From Chondrilla cf. caribensis (Eukaryota; Porifera; Demospongiae; Chondrillida; Chondrillidae): 64,000 bases of DNA. Shown one piece after another: positions 1 through 15,350 of the stretch. The position numbers and the translations under genes were made by a program. The first letter of the stretch is position 1. Every line of letters begins with the position of its first letter. The notes under the pieces were generated by a model. It did not search any database and was not told the DNA's origin. It saw nothing but the letters and a program-made list of their open reading frames with translations. The DNA lies in assembly GCA_964020155.1 (NCBI GenBank), contig OZ026546.1:3482900-3546899 (forward strand), read 5' to 3'.

Positions 1-2108
1 ATTTCCCAGCCATACTGGCCAAACATACCCTCTCATGGGTCAACTGGCCGTCAATATACTAGTCTAGTCTTAAAGAGGGAAGAAATGAAAGACTCAACCC
101 AGGGGATGGAGATTCAAGTGCTCAAGCATTTCTGAGGCCCTAATCCAACATCTGCATGTCAAATATAAATACTGTATGTACCTATACAGTACTGGTAGCT
201 ATGAAATACTTCATCTGTGTAATAACTGTATTCATTGTCAAAGTGAGTGACACGCGACTTCTGTGATGAATATAATTATATTATTGCTATAAATATTTTC
301 AAGGTCGTGGTCGTTTTGATTATGTCACTCTGGAATGCATAAATCAAATCAAATACATGCCTGGACAGGTGCACCTTTAATTCACGCTAAAAGTAACGAA
401 ACATTTCTTCGCTTCGATTGTGTTCTTTATGGAATGAATTCTCAACATATAAGGAAAAACAGTAGGTTTAGTACGTACATCTATATCACTTTTGCTGACA
501 TTTCTTATGCTCAGAGCCAACCGTTTCTCGAGGATTCCGTACAAATAGAAGCCCACCACAAAGGTTTTTTTACTGCCTAGTACTGCCATTTTCTCCTGTA
601 CTTAGTTGACAGCGCTTCTAATTGCTTTACAGGAAGTAATTTATGACTATACAAGAGTGATTTCCTGGATTGTGACAGGAAATAGGTTAGCCAGACATTA
701 AATTTTACTCTATTGAAGCATAGATTATGCCACCATTTATCACTATTCCGTACTAAATACAGGCATTCCTCTCGTGTGGTCAACCCACAGGTCACAAAGA
801 ACATTTCTACAAAATTACAGGGACATGGAACAAAGCATGCATGCAGGAATGAGACAGTAAATATGCCAGTTCAAGTGGAATCAACATGATTATATGCTAA
901 ATGGTGACGTCATCAACGGAAGTTGCTCTCCATGTGGTAGTGGTGGTACCACAAGTCTGGCCTGCTATGACCGTCTTTCTTTCTAAACGCCTCCGGCATG
1001 AAGACGGTCTAGTGGCACTAGAGATTAATGCACTCATTAAAAAGGTGTTATATTACACAATGATCATAGTGATAGGGGTCGAGGTTGTGAGGTTAAAAAA
1101 TTTGACGACGAATATATTGCTCGGGCTGAATGGATTCTTCCCGAGGGTTTCCTTCTGTGGTACACTTAACATCGGGTGATTGGGTAGATAGTGAGCTTTA
1201 AATTGGAGTTGAGAGATCTCTGATGCATTTCAAGGATAAAAAGAACTTTGTGTGTCCAAAAATTCAACTTTCAATTCCAACTCTCTCTTTCTCAGTCTGG
1301 CGTAATTCATTTTCAGCCTTTTGAACAGCATGCAAAAACCGTACGATAGCATGTTTTTCACAAGCGAGCCTGTGAATCGCCCACTTTGCTGATGTCAAGA
1401 ATGCAAACGAATACTGCTCCAACGCTGGTCAACTCTTCGTTTATTTCCAGTAGGTAGTTCAACTTCTTAACATCAAGCGTAGAACAGCACAAACGATATA
1501 CGTATATTCGGTCATATTTCTCCATTCGAAATCCTTCATTGAAGGATTTCGAATGGAGAAATACTTGAAGGCTTCAATCTTGATACCTATGAGTGTTACC
1601 TATCAACTATACGTATGCTAATAACGGCAAGGTGTGAAAGTGCCGCTACGTAGACCGTTCCTTCTTCTCCTCGCCCAGGGCGCTTGGAGGGACGGTCGTA
1701 GCAGGCTAGACTACGGTACCGCGAGCTCGAGAAGAGCGTTCTGGACGAATTTAGGTAGGATATTTCAGTATTTCGTCGCTTTCTTCACGGACCGCCGATA
1801 GTCCGTGGGAGGTTTGAGCTGGAAAAGAAGATTCCAGATCGAAACTAGATCGAGAAGCCGCCATTTTTCACTGAACCCCAAAGTTATGAATATAATTTGT
1901 GGTTAGGGAAGCTATGAATATGCAATCGCGATAATTCGGTGCGCATGCCTCCGCAAGTGTATGATGCAACATAACACTGCCTCGGAGGTTATTTCCCTGG
2001 GATTGTACCTATAGATGACATCAGTCAGTGATCTTTATGAGAAGTATTAGTATTGAGTAGTACAGCAATAGACTGTAGATTCAGTTATTCTTAAAGAGAA
2101 AAGGAGAA
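1..2108. other. Gene-free left flank with small repeats
   Basis: No open reading frame here has convincing coding character or splice structure. The stretch contains two degenerate copies of a short foldback repeat (about 954-1016 and 1651-1716, built around a CTGGCCTGCTA-like arm and an AGGGCGCTT core) and one perfect palindrome at 1515-1563. The last ~100 bases before 2109 are presumably the promoter and 5' leader of gene A, but I see no recognisable TATA box or factor site. Confidence 0.6.
1515..1563. repeat. Perfect 24+1+24 palindrome
   Basis: Two 24-base arms are exact reverse complements around a single central T at 1539. On one strand the left arm reads ATTTCTCCATTCGAAATCC and onward. 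No mismatches are visible, so the hairpin is either young or maintained. No flanking gene explains it. Confidence 0.9.
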
Positions 2109-2916
2109 ATGGAAACTGAAAAGAAAAGAGTCATTATCTTCATTCTCCTCATCATCACCTTGATCATGGTAACTACAACCTACCGTGTAAAGTGTACAAA
2201 GAGCTATGGAGGATGTTTGTTTTACTATTGGGTGTTTGTTGGGTGTTTGTTATCATTATACCGTGGAGGTAGATCTTCAATGTTTACATTCGTCTGTAGG
2301 TGTGCAAACCAACTCTAGGGCATGTCCAGCCAACTGGTGGAATGGACAGAAGAAGGTCCTCAGAATGTGTGACAGGTGAGTTGTGGACAAATACCAAATG
2401 TAGTACCAGACAAAACACCAGACGTAGGCAAGACGCTACAGAGCAAAGCGTGTGTTCTTGTAATCACCATTATCACTACATGTAACAAAGTGGGCAAACA
2501 TACTTGCCACTTCACACCTGTGGCTACACATACATAACTATGGACTGTATGTAACAAGTACTGTATTATACCCAATGCAGGTGAGGATATAGCAGAAGTT
2601 TCCAAGGTTCAGTATGATCAAGAAAAAGAAGACGCTGTACTGACCTACAGTGCTAACAGTCAGCCAGCCTGTACTGCGATATCGCTTACTGGTGAGACAA
2701 TGTTTACGGGAAGAGGGCTACTTCAACTAAAATGCAAAGACTGTTTGAAAATAACGAACACCACCATCACAATCCACATGGAACAGATTCTTGACAGATA
2801 CAACATAACTGAAGAAGGAGTGGATGTTCAACTGGAGTGGACACATATAATCTGTGGAACAATCAAATACAATGCAGTGCTTGCCATTAACAGCAGTAAG
2901 TGTGTGTGTCTGTGCT

Positions 2917-2993
<77 letters not shown>

Positions 2994-3026
2994 ATGAGTG
3001 TGTGTGGTGTATGTGCGTGCGCATGT

Positions 3027-3083
<57 letters not shown>

Positions 3084-3502
3084 CGTGCGTGCGTATACTT
3101 GCGCATGTATGTGTGACATATCCATTCAGTACGTCTTCACCTCCTACTTTGTCATCCCAGGTACTTCCAATTTCTTATGCACTGATCCTCAAGGTAAACC
3201 AATTCAAGTGGAACCATTTCCAGTGCAAAACGGTGAGTGGATAGCTTGTATGCCTACAACATCCATTATACTAAAACTGTACATGTATGTATACAAACTG
3301 CATGCATTGTGCATACAAATTTACATAAGTACAGTGCACACGTGCTGTTCAGATCTATAAAAATAATGCAAAATGCTGGGTTTTTTTCCTTTAATCAGGA
3401 ACAAGTACAGAGGAACCAACCAACAGAGCGTATTCACAGTCTGGTACACACATGTGGTTACTATCGGTTGCTATAGCAATGTTCGCATGGACGGTTTTGT
3501 GA
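2109..3502 (+). CDS. Gene A: small secreted, GPI-tail type surface protein
   Basis: This is a five-exon model: 2109-2268 (donor uncertain), 2319-2375, 2581-2895, 3161-3232 and 3399-3502. It totals 708 bases or 235 residues, and all introns are phase 1. The start METEKKRVIIFILLIITLIM is a typical basic-plus-hydrophobic signal sequence. The 315-base exon encodes an extracellular domain of ~105 residues with four cysteines (a CKDC pair, one before it and one in IICG) and several N-x-T sites. Exon 4 holds one more cysteine. The last exon is Ser/Thr-rich and ends in the hydrophobic stretch MWLLSVAIAMFAWTVL directly before the stop, with no cytoplasmic tail, as expected for GPI attachment. The intron after the domain exon holds a long TG tract. 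I do not recognise the domain. The architecture matches genes B to E downstream, suggesting one locus of related surface proteins. The first two exon borders are the weakest part. Confidence 0.6.
2920..3086. repeat. TG microsatellite in gene A intron
   Basis: This (TG)n tract is interrupted near 2990-3030 by a short GCATGAGTG/GTGCGTGCGC segment and lies wholly in the intron between the gene A domain exon and the next exon. It creates low-complexity reading frames in both directions that are not genes. Confidence 0.95.
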
Positions 3503-3520
3503 CTCCAATATGTTAACTAC
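3443..3520 (+). repeat. Gene A terminal-exon repeat, copy 1
   Basis: This 78-base block covers the hydrophobic C-terminal end of gene A, its stop codon and the first 3' flank. A second copy at 4234-4311 differs at only two positions visible to me. Weaker similarity continues for ~70 bases further downstream in both copies. Confidence 0.85.
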
Positions 3521-3948
3521 ATACTGTACATGTACTTGTATGTATGTTTGTACTTATGTATACAGCATATAGAGTATGCATGCACATACAGTACGTATGT
3601 ATGTAGAAAGAGAAAATATATTTTATACTGTACATAGTATGTACATACATATGTAAAGTACATTTTTATGTAAAATGAACATTAAATTATATTGCTTCTT
3701 ATGTAATGTTTATTCTATCGTTTAGAGCTGTTCCATTACTGATACATACGTATTATGTAGTCAAAATATAACTGACCATATGAATGTGTGCATACATACG
3801 TACATATGCATACACTGCGGTATGGACACATGGATGTACATAAGTACGTACGTACAGTACTCTGTACCCATACATAGGTACGAACATACATAATCGTACA
3901 CATATCTATGATGCATCACACTGATACATACTTTATGTAAAAGTTGTA

Positions 3949-4110
3949 CAGTGGAACCTCTACTAAAGGACTCTCCCAATAAAAGACAACATAGAAATTA
4001 CCTCCCTACAAAGGACACTGTATGGCACTGAAAATAGATTTTCCTATACTGCTATTCCACTTTTTACCTCTGAAGAGTGGACAACCTCTATACAGTGGAC
4101 AACTGGGTTG
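3949..4110. mobile_element. Truncated TA-type MITE
   Basis: It begins with the terminal motif CAGTGGAACCTCTACTAAAGG preceded by TA, and its internal sequence matches the complete element at 62836-63031 (CCTCCCTACAAAGGACAC, GAAGAGTGGACAACCTCT). Similarity ends near 4106 and the right terminus is missing. The TIR style is that of pogo/Tc1-mariner type non-autonomous elements. Confidence 0.65.
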
Positions 4111-4233
4111 AATCAGTGTCAACATCACTCAACACAGCTGTACTCTGACCTTACCATGGCAGCAATACAGTATAACCTGCTACTATGGTGACAAAGCATG
4201 AGATATTCACATACATACGTACGTATGTAGCAT

Positions 4234-4311
4234 GGTACACACATGTGGTTACTATCGGTTGCTATAGCAATGTTCACATGGATGGTTTTGTGACTCCAAT
4301 ATGTTAACTAC
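4234..4311 (+). pseudogene. Duplicate of gene A last exon (relic)
   Basis: A near-identical copy of the gene A terminal coding block lies 0.8 kb downstream, still encoding a hydrophobic end and the TGA. The Ser/Thr-rich first half of the exon and its acceptor are not visible upstream (the preceding sequence is ACATACGTACGT-type simple DNA). It is therefore most likely a relic rather than an alternative last exon. Confidence 0.55.
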
Positions 4312-5352
4312 TATGTGTACATACAAATACGTATATGAATGTACATATTTATGTATACAGCATAAGGAGTATGCGTATACATACGTATGTACTTAAAATG
4401 AGTATATGTATTACATTATTCTGCATGTCTAACATGTGTATTATATGTATGTACATATGTACAGTATTTATGTAGAATTGGTTTGTATGTACTGCTTATT
4501 TTACTATTCAGCACTGTTTGAGCTGGTCCATTCATTACCAATGATTTATTCAATGTCTTTTACAGTCAATATATAACTGATAGGAACATACTGTACATGC
4601 AGTAGTCGCATGGATTGAGTTGAAACACAAGAAAAGGACAAATTCCAATATGCACGAGTGCATTATACGTATATCAAAGAAGATAGACTATACAGATGTT
4701 AAAACAACCCAGGATGTAATGTACACACAATATGTACGTACACACAAGCACTGCATATACGTATGTACATTCTATGCATATTCTGTACATATGGTACATT
4801 TATACACATGTACTGTACATGTTAACTGTACAATAAGAATCCCCACATAACATGTATGGGCAGAATGTATTGTACATGTGAATGTACATTCAACTAGTGG
4901 TAAAATACCTACGTCTAAGTACGTCTAATGTTGTACGTAGGTACCTACCGTACGAGTATGAACTCGTGCGTATTACACATGCATGCACTGCAATAATATT
5001 ATATGGACACATACAGGTACGTACATACGTATGTATATACCATACTCTGTACTCATAGGCACGTATGTGCCAACGTTATTATACACATACGTACCTATGA
5101 TGTATATACTATACGTACTCTACATACACATATATATGTACGTACATAAGGATGTGGACATTAATGCACACACTCATATAGATATGTGCGTATGTACAGT
5201 ATGTATATACATACGTACATGGATGCACATACTCATATAGATACATACGTAAGTATGTATGAACATACATACATACGTACGTATGTTCATACATGGATGA
5301 ACATACATATGTACATACACATGAGCAACAGCCCGGCGGATATGGACTGATG
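4312..5352. other. AT-rich DNA with GTAC/GTACGTAC palindromes
   Basis: This stretch is dense in TGTAC, GTACGTAC and ACATACGTA words, which makes short self-complementary sites. The open frames are short and repetitive (Tyr/Val/Thr/Cys). I see no gene, RNA or element boundary. Confidence 0.6.
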
Positions 5353-5417
<65 letters not shown>

Positions 5418-5470
5418 GCACACACACACACACAAAGACACACACACACACACATGCACACACACACACA

Positions 5471-5527
<57 letters not shown>

Positions 5528-5584
5528 GCACACACACACACACACAAAGACACACACACACACACACATGCACACACACACACA

Positions 5585-5645
<61 letters not shown>

Positions 5646-5778
5646 GCACACACACACACACAAAGACACACACACACACACATGCACACACACACACAAG
5701 CACACACACACACACACACACACACAAGCACACACACACACAAAGACACACACACACACATGCACACACACACACACA

Positions 5779-5850
<72 letters not shown>
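5353..5850. repeat. ~500-bp CA array with higher-order pattern
   Basis: The (CA)n tract is interrupted periodically in a repeating order: AAGCACAC, then CAAAGACAC, then CATGCACAC, then AAGCACAC again. About four such cycles occur, so the array expanded by duplication of ~100-120-bp blocks as well as by slippage. All long frames here are simple (Thr-His)n or (Cys-Val)n shadows. Confidence 0.95.
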
Positions 5851-5851
<1 letters not shown>

Positions 5852-7096
5852 TACATACACAGTTAGGGTGAATACCCCATTCAAAATACCCACATGCACC
5901 TTCAAATAAGAATTCCTGGGTTGCCAGATAGGCATATCATTACCTGACTCAGCTGTCTCCTTCCCAGGCCAATTAGTGCAGCACATACTGATTGATGTAC
6001 TACGGACTTCCCCTCAAATGATTAGGGTTCGATGCTATGTCAACATCATTCAAACAGCTGGCATTACCAAGGCAACAGTACCCTATGTATTAGTTATGTC
6101 CCTTCCACATGGGATGTGCAGCTAATACAGTCACACTTTCAATTAATTACCGAGGGCATCAGTCTGAGGTGATTGATCGAAAGTGTGACTGTACATCCAT
6201 CAGCCATTTTAACATGACATCATTACTGATTACGTAATGTCAAAATGGCTGCCAAGAGATGAATCAGCAAATTTGTGCTTTGTTAGCGTATTTCCCACAT
6301 GGCAGTGCATACCTACCACTGTCATGTGAGTATTTAAAATTCCTGTAGAACTGCTAACTCCTGACTCAGATAAACACAACGCCTTCTTATGGGCAGAAGT
6401 GTGATTTGGTAATGTGGAGAAGTACACAGAGGTGACATAAACAAACATCTAATATGGTAGTGAATGCGCTCATGACTGCACTCCTTGCACACTAAGCACA
6501 TACCCTAACAAAGTGGCCATAATCAGAGAAATGAATACCATTAACCCATGTTGACTCATACCTTGTAGGGTATGTTACAAACACCACCCAATGCCATACC
6601 TTACATGGTCACAATGTTGCCATCCATGCATTGCAGCATTAACACACAGTACATAGCAGTTCACCTGGGCTTGATACATACAGTATAGTAGGGTTGTAGG
6701 CAGGATTAGGGGAATACATGAGGTTCGAAATTCAACAGGTAAGAAAATACTAGCAAAGTGAAACTTCAAAAACAGTACATTTGTCTTAAGAAGTAACGTA
6801 CATAGAAATGGCCAATGAAATGTACACACATTCAAACATGTGCTAAAGCTGCAAAATACATCATAATTATTCACCAGGTGCATCTTATCTACCTTATCTA
6901 TGCATAATAAAGAGCTGATGCAATCAAAAATCCCAAAACAACAATTCAACAGTAAACACTGTAAGTCACACAATATAAAGGTGAATAGAGTGTAATGGTC
7001 AGTGCAAAATAAAAGAGGATTTGTAGAAGAAAACTAGAACCTGGTTTTTGATAGAAGAAAGAGTACATTTTGAACAAACAAGTTGAAACAGTTGTA
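5851..7096. other. Intergenic DNA, with one short foldback
   Basis: No convincing coding sequence is seen. At 6126-6193 a 15-base terminal inverted repeat (TACAGTCACACTTTC and its complement) encloses ~38 bases, a small foldback element. The end of the interval should contain the promoter of gene B, but no clear element is visible. Confidence 0.55.
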
Positions 7097-10211
<3,115 letters not shown>

Positions 10212-10547
10212 CACATCGTGCATCTACCGTGTTTAATGCTGGACATAACATACACGTGAACATATTACTCTATTCAGTATACAGTAGTCCATATGTGCTG
10301 GCACATGTACATACAAGTGATGAATGTTATTGCATGAGATTGTTTTGAAGCTGGTAAACAATTATTCATACAATTACATTTTAAATGATTGAATTATTAA
10401 AACTTGATGACTTATCAACTACTGTAAGGTTGGTGATGGGTCCTCTACTTGGATACCACCTCTACACAAAGACCGCCTTTCTTGAATAATCATTATTATT
10501 CGCTATGTTGAGCAAAACACATCACAAGACCTCTATAGTGTATTCTT

Positions 10548-10922
10548 GTGAATCTGCTATCGTTGGATCCACCAAATCTTTTTATCCGTGGCAATTTCCC
10601 AATAGCAATAAAATATACAAGTAAACATGAATATACGGGCAATCTACTGATGGTATTAATCTACCATGTTTTTGCCAACAAATTGCATCTGATGTGCCCA
10701 CATCACCTCAAGGGCTTCTTCATCAAAAACAAGGAGCTGGGGAGAAGGACCACCCGACAGAGTGAGAATCTCCATCTGCCACACCACCAGACAAACTGGT
10801 TTGGACAGTCCTTCCAGTATCAGGGAGGATCAGATTGGAATCGGCTGCCCATCTCTATCAGAGACGATAGTGTCTCCAAGGAGGTGTTCAAGAGACAAAT
10901 TTTAAAGATTCCAAACATGTAA
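10548..10922 (+). pseudogene. Relic of non-LTR retrotransposon RT C-terminus
   Basis: The frame contains LGRRTTRQSENLHLPHHQTN, then FGQSFQYQGGSDWNRLP and VFKRQIL. This is the typical end of CR1/L2/jockey-type ORF2 proteins (R-T-R-x-S-x-x-L-x-L-P, then S-F-x-Y-x-G-x-x-x-W-N-x-L-P, then F-K). Only the last ~80 residues of the pattern are recognisable. No polymerase core or endonuclease lies upstream in this frame, so this is a 5'-truncated insertion, as is usual for such elements. Confidence 0.7.
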
Positions 10923-13066
10923 TGTATGTATTTGTATGACTGTCTTGCATGAATGATGTTATTATCAGGGGCGGATTTAGGGGGGTTTCCAAGGTTTCCT
11001 GAAACTAGTCAAGTCTGTAACTTCCCTCCAAAAAAACTACAAGATGGTTTCCTAGAAATGTCCCTTGAAAAAAGCAGCATGATTCAAAAGTCTACCATAT
11101 TTTAGATTTGGAGGTTTATAAGTAATTAGAACTCAAAATATGGCATAATTCAGCCAGAAATTACCAAATCATATTCAGTCAGGTACAAATAATGATCCTC
11201 TTCCTTGAAACTCCATTTTATGATTGCATCATCTGAACCCCAACTGATGCTATGATGATGTCATTGAATTTTACCCTAGCAAAATGGCGGCGAAACAAGT
11301 ATCTTTATTTGCATGTAATTTTACTCAAAAACGCTATTGCCCACCCACATAGAATGAAATTAAGCAACATTTTGACAACTGATTCAGAAGTAAAACTCAT
11401 TTGATTCATAATTTCATTAGCTATAACAATATTAATCATATTTGGTCTCATATATGCATGTGACGGTCTCTATGTATTCGCTATGTGAATGTGTGTCCAT
11501 GTTGTCAACATTTCAAGCATTTAGTCATGGAAACTAGTCAAGATATTTTCTAAATCTGCCCCTGATTATAATATTAAGTATACTCAGTAGCTACTATCCG
11601 TAGTAATGGCATGAATAGATCAGTACTAATATGTAGATAGTATTTTATCACGTATCATTTTTGGTTTTTCTTCCTCTCAAAATTTTATTATTAATTTCTC
11701 ATTTATTTATTTTACTTTTCCATCAGTTATTTTTCTACTGTATGTTTTTTGTACATGTATTGTTGGTACCCTATTTATACCAGTCATGTGCTGATGGGGT
11801 TTCCATTAATAATGAACGAATGAATGATGGTATTCTGTACGATGCGTATGGAGACTGGTGTCACTGTAAATCCGGTATCCCCGATTTTTTGTATCCCGTA
11901 CAGTATTCCCTAGTGAATTTCGTATGGGGATACAGAATTACCGTAGTAAAAAGTGTATCCCCCAATGTACCCCATCGTGGATACTGTATCCCCCAGAAGC
12001 CAGCGTCTACGCTAACGATCTAGCAATGGCAATGATCCCGGCGGGAAGGAGGCTGTGCCTATGGCAACGCTTGGGGGGTAAAGGAGGCTTGGGCGGGAAG
12101 AAGTGTGAACAGAGAATCACAACCCGCCTTCCTCATCAGCGACAAAACAACATAAAAGCAGGCGCTGTCAGCAGTATACGATGGTACAAGCAGCAAAGAC
12201 CCAGAAGACGAAAACAAGGGATGAGAGACGGATGTGTACAGAGACCAAAACGTTACCAATCTCCCAACTCTCGGAAAAAATTTTGTCTGACAATGCATCA
12301 AAAATTTCCTATGTAGCCCGTGAGGGGGAGGGTATACTTCACACTGATAGTGCTACATACCTTGCTGTTGAAGAGACAAGCGAACAAATGGTCCGCAACG
12401 CCGGGTGCACGAATCATTGTAGACAAACATCCATCTTGCCGCCAATTATTGCTATCTTCATTCCAAAGGAACACAACACTTAGTTGGCATATCTCATCGC
12501 CGCCACTTAGTTACAACCCTACTTCCCTGCTATCCTAGGCCTAGGAATAGTGAGTCTCTACAGACTGAACCTCCATTTTGGGGATTGCGTAATGATGTGC
12601 GGTGATGTTGTAACATAGCGTGCGGTCCAGCTCTCAGCCAGTGAATGGACGTGGTGCTCAATCCTCGTGCAACTTATCTATTGTTTGCATGACTGTTCTG
12701 CAATGGAGCCTGTTGGCACATCTGGTAGCTAACTTGCCACATTTCTCCATGGATAGAGTGCAGTTATGAACCAGCTTATGATTACACGCCATTTTGTAAC
12801 AGTGAAAGGAATTTGTGTACCAGTTTGAGTGCTGTAATAATGCACAAGTCAGCAATCCTAGCTGCTCATAACCATAAACATACAGAGGTGTTTGTGCATG
12901 TGTTAATGTGCATAACATATTGCAATAGATATTTCATAAGTCATCACAACCGCGGGTTACAATCGATGAATAGTGTTTCAATGTTCTAGATAATATAGGC
13001 GCTATAGGTGTTACAGTTGCGATTTGCTTTCAGTTCTTAAATTCGAGGAGACACAGGAGATCGAGG
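10923..13066. other. Intergenic DNA between genes B and C
   Basis: No supported gene. At 11870-12000 the words GTATCCCC and GGGGATAC recur in both orientations, forming a loose foldback. The stretch 12030-12320 is richer in G, C and purines, and its open frames on both strands lack domain features or splice structure. The final part leads into gene C. Confidence 0.5.
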
Positions 13067-14164
13067 ATGACTATCGCTTTTGCTTTACTGGTAATTTCGA
13101 TAAACCTGCCAATCGTTTCTTCGGGCGAAGGTGAACTATCGAGTACCTCCTCTTCCTGTTATGGTGAGTCCACTGTTGGTCTCCGTGGAGAGTTTACATA
13201 GATTCGCTCGACACGTGCACGTGGAGTTGGCGTGCCACAACCAGCCCTGGCCTACCTCTAGCAGAATAGTTCGATCGTGATATCACAGATCTAGACGTGT
13301 AGGTAATCTAGATGATACGATTAATCTCCATAGAATATCATACGTAGAACCAACACACGTACTCGCAGTGTAGGAGCTCGCTAATTTCATAGTACGTAAA
13401 ACAAGCGCGATCGACTTCGATCATTGTAGTGTTTTGCTTCTACAGCAAGCGCCCAGTACATATGATGAACTCTAAATGTTACAACTTATAATTAATCAGA
13501 TTCTATAGATACATAAAACCACATAACCTTCAGCCATCTGGATCATGATGTATTGTTATAACTATATGACCTCGTGGTACATTTAGTAATTGTTATCTTA
13601 CCATAGGTTAACCATATTAAATGAAGTACATTACTCTGTACACTGTGATTGAATTAATACACTTTCTATGTACATATATCATTATGTATTATAATACTAT
13701 TCCTGTATCCCCTTCAGGTGACCTAGTGTGTCAAGCACGAACTCCTGACAGCTGCAACGTGGTTATCCAGTGTTGCTACAACCATTTCATTCTCCCCGAT
13801 GTCCATCTCAACGGTCAGTTGCTGGAAAGCGATTGTGCCAACCTTGGCGGTAACTGCGAGCTCCACAAGCAAGTCGGGAAGGGGTCCGATGTCACTTCTC
13901 TCATTGTTCTCCTCAATTCTTCGGATTTTGAATGCAACAAGGAGTACGTCTTAGACGTGGGCTGGCCACTTGTGAATAATGAAACGCGTCAATGCACAAA
14001 AAGAGTTATGAATATCACTATTTCTGGTTAGTTAGCCAATGACAATATGGACACAATGACACGCACACATGCATACATACATGGAAGTACACATTAAAAT
14101 ATGTAACACCCACACATGTGCCCACACACAAACACACATACACATGAATATACAGAGGTAGACA

Positions 14165-14249
<85 letters not shown>

Positions 14250-14735
14250 TGCATGCATATGCACACAACACACAGGTACACATACACTCAGGTATGTAAA
14301 CATGCACATGTACACATACGTATACACAAGTATGCAACCATGCATAAGTACACATGCATGCATGCATGGATTTGGTAAACACACATTCCCACGTCCCAGA
14401 CAAACACCAGATATTGCAAAATTATATTGCAGCTTGTCTTACTCCAACTGTAATATCATAGCCTCGTCTGTCTTTACTATGACGTCATTCACATCATGTT
14501 CTTTATCTCATAGGCTGTCCACATTGTCAGAATGAAACACCTTGTGTTGCAGGTAAGTACCTCAGTCGTCATCGCTGCTTGTGCTGTACTAGGTATAATG
14601 TTCCACACATACATAAAATTGATGTGATGGCGTCTGTGTGTACGTATTTCTGTTGTTGTGTTTTGCATTTTCTCAGGAAATCTACTGCTACTTCTGCTCA
14701 ATGGTGTATTAATTTTGTTTCTTAATTTGTCTTAG
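13067..14735 (+). CDS. Gene C: cysteine-rich GPI-tail surface protein
   Basis: Exons are 13067-13163, 13718-14026, 14514-14552 and 14677-14735, summing to 504 bases or 167 residues, all introns phase 1. Exon 1 is a signal peptide (MTIAFALLVISINLPIVSSG) plus a Ser-rich lead. Exon 2 is exactly 309 bases and encodes the shared domain: GDLVC, SCN, IQCCYN, ILPDVHLN, SDCANLGGNCEL, SLIVLLNSS, FECNKEY, DVGW, QCTKR, MNITISG. Exon 3 adds a 13-residue CPHC linker. Exon 4 is a pure hydrophobic tail (NLLLLLLNGVLILFLNLS) before TAG, consistent with a GPI signal. A CA tract lies in intron 2. The same domain exon recurs in genes D and E. I cannot assign a family; a beta-sandwich adhesion or receptor-like domain is conceivable. 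Confidence 0.75.
14170..14246. repeat. CA microsatellite in gene C intron 2
   Basis: A pure (CA)n tract follows GTAGACATACTGCA. The corresponding place in gene D (17301-17440) carries an expanded, interrupted version. Confidence 0.95.
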
Positions 14736-14739
14736 CCAT

Positions 14740-15010
14740 TTTTGTTGTACAGTTGATTAGTTACTTTGGAATTCATGACATTAGTCTGTTTATATAATAT
14801 TATCATAGTGCTTGTTCAATAGAATTATTCACATGAACATCACTGTAAATTATTATAATAATTATAATAATGACTTAAATTTAATTATTTTATATATAAT
14901 AAAATTAATCATTAATGCAAGAAAATTGACTAAGCAAACTTGCATGCTTGTGGAAAAGTACATATACACACAAATATATGTCATTTAAATCCACATTATG
15001 TCAGATTGCC
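14740..15010. repeat. Duplicated 3' flank, copy 1
   Basis: The 3' flank of gene C (for example TTTGGAATTCATGACATTAG and GACTAAGCAAACTTGCATGC) reappears almost unchanged at about 18960-19230 after gene D. The duplication therefore includes intergenic DNA and not just exons. Confidence 0.9.
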
Positions 15011-15011
15011 A

Positions 15012-15050
15012 CCAGCTGCAACACGTCCATACACTGCATGTGTGTACAAC
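15012..15050 (+). pseudogene. Small fragment of an E-type domain exon
   Basis: CCAGCTGCAACACGTCCATAC and the following TGCATGTGTGTACAAC match the gene E domain exon around 19940-19975 with a few changes. Nothing of the exon remains on either side. It lies between gene C and gene D. Confidence 0.5.
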
Positions 15051-15069
15051 TATATGCACGCACAAATCC

Positions 15070-15171
15070 TAGTCTGGCCTGCCACAGCCGTCTTTCTTTC
15101 TAAATGCCTCCCTTCTTCTCCTCGAGTGCTCGACCAGGGCGCTTAGTGGGACAGTTGTAGCAGGCCAGACC
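15070..15171. repeat. Foldback element, TAGTCTGGCCTGC arms
   Basis: The left arm TAGTCTGGCCTGCCACAGCC and an imperfect reverse complement at the right end enclose ~60 bases with the core CCAGGGCGCTTAGTGGGAC. Related pieces occur at 954-1016, 1651-1716 and about 20995-21045 (GGGCGCTTTGAGAGACGGTC). Confidence 0.7.
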
Positions 15172-15212
15172 AGCACAAATCCATGCATACTCCGTGTGAT
15201 CATAGCTGGAGG

Positions 15213-15314
15213 TAGTCTGGCTCGCTAGACCCGACTTCTCATTATCGCGCGGGGGCGAATGAGAACTACACCCACGCGCGGTAATGAGAGGTTGAGGTCT
15301 AGCGGGCCAGACTA
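15213..15314. repeat. Foldback element, TAGTCTGGCTCGCTAGACC arms
   Basis: The 19-base arms are reverse complements with one mismatch. The inner part contains a second inverted pair (TCTCATTATCGCGCG and CGCGCGGTAATGAGA). A related 70-bp foldback with TAGTCTGGCATAGCCGACCC arms is at 34021-34090. Confidence 0.8.
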
Positions 15315-15350
15315 AACTGGAGACTAAACTGGAGGCTATTATGATGCGAT

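Noticed and set aside
5109..5986. Long open frames of Cys-Val or Thr-His repeats over the CA/TG arrays (also near 7500-7850, 18000-18550 and 25880-26920)
   Set aside because: They are dinucleotide repeats read in six frames and have no other coding features.
11924..12483. Overlapping basic or Gln-rich frames in a more GC-rich stretch
   Set aside because: No domain, splice signals or paralogue; both strands are open by chance.
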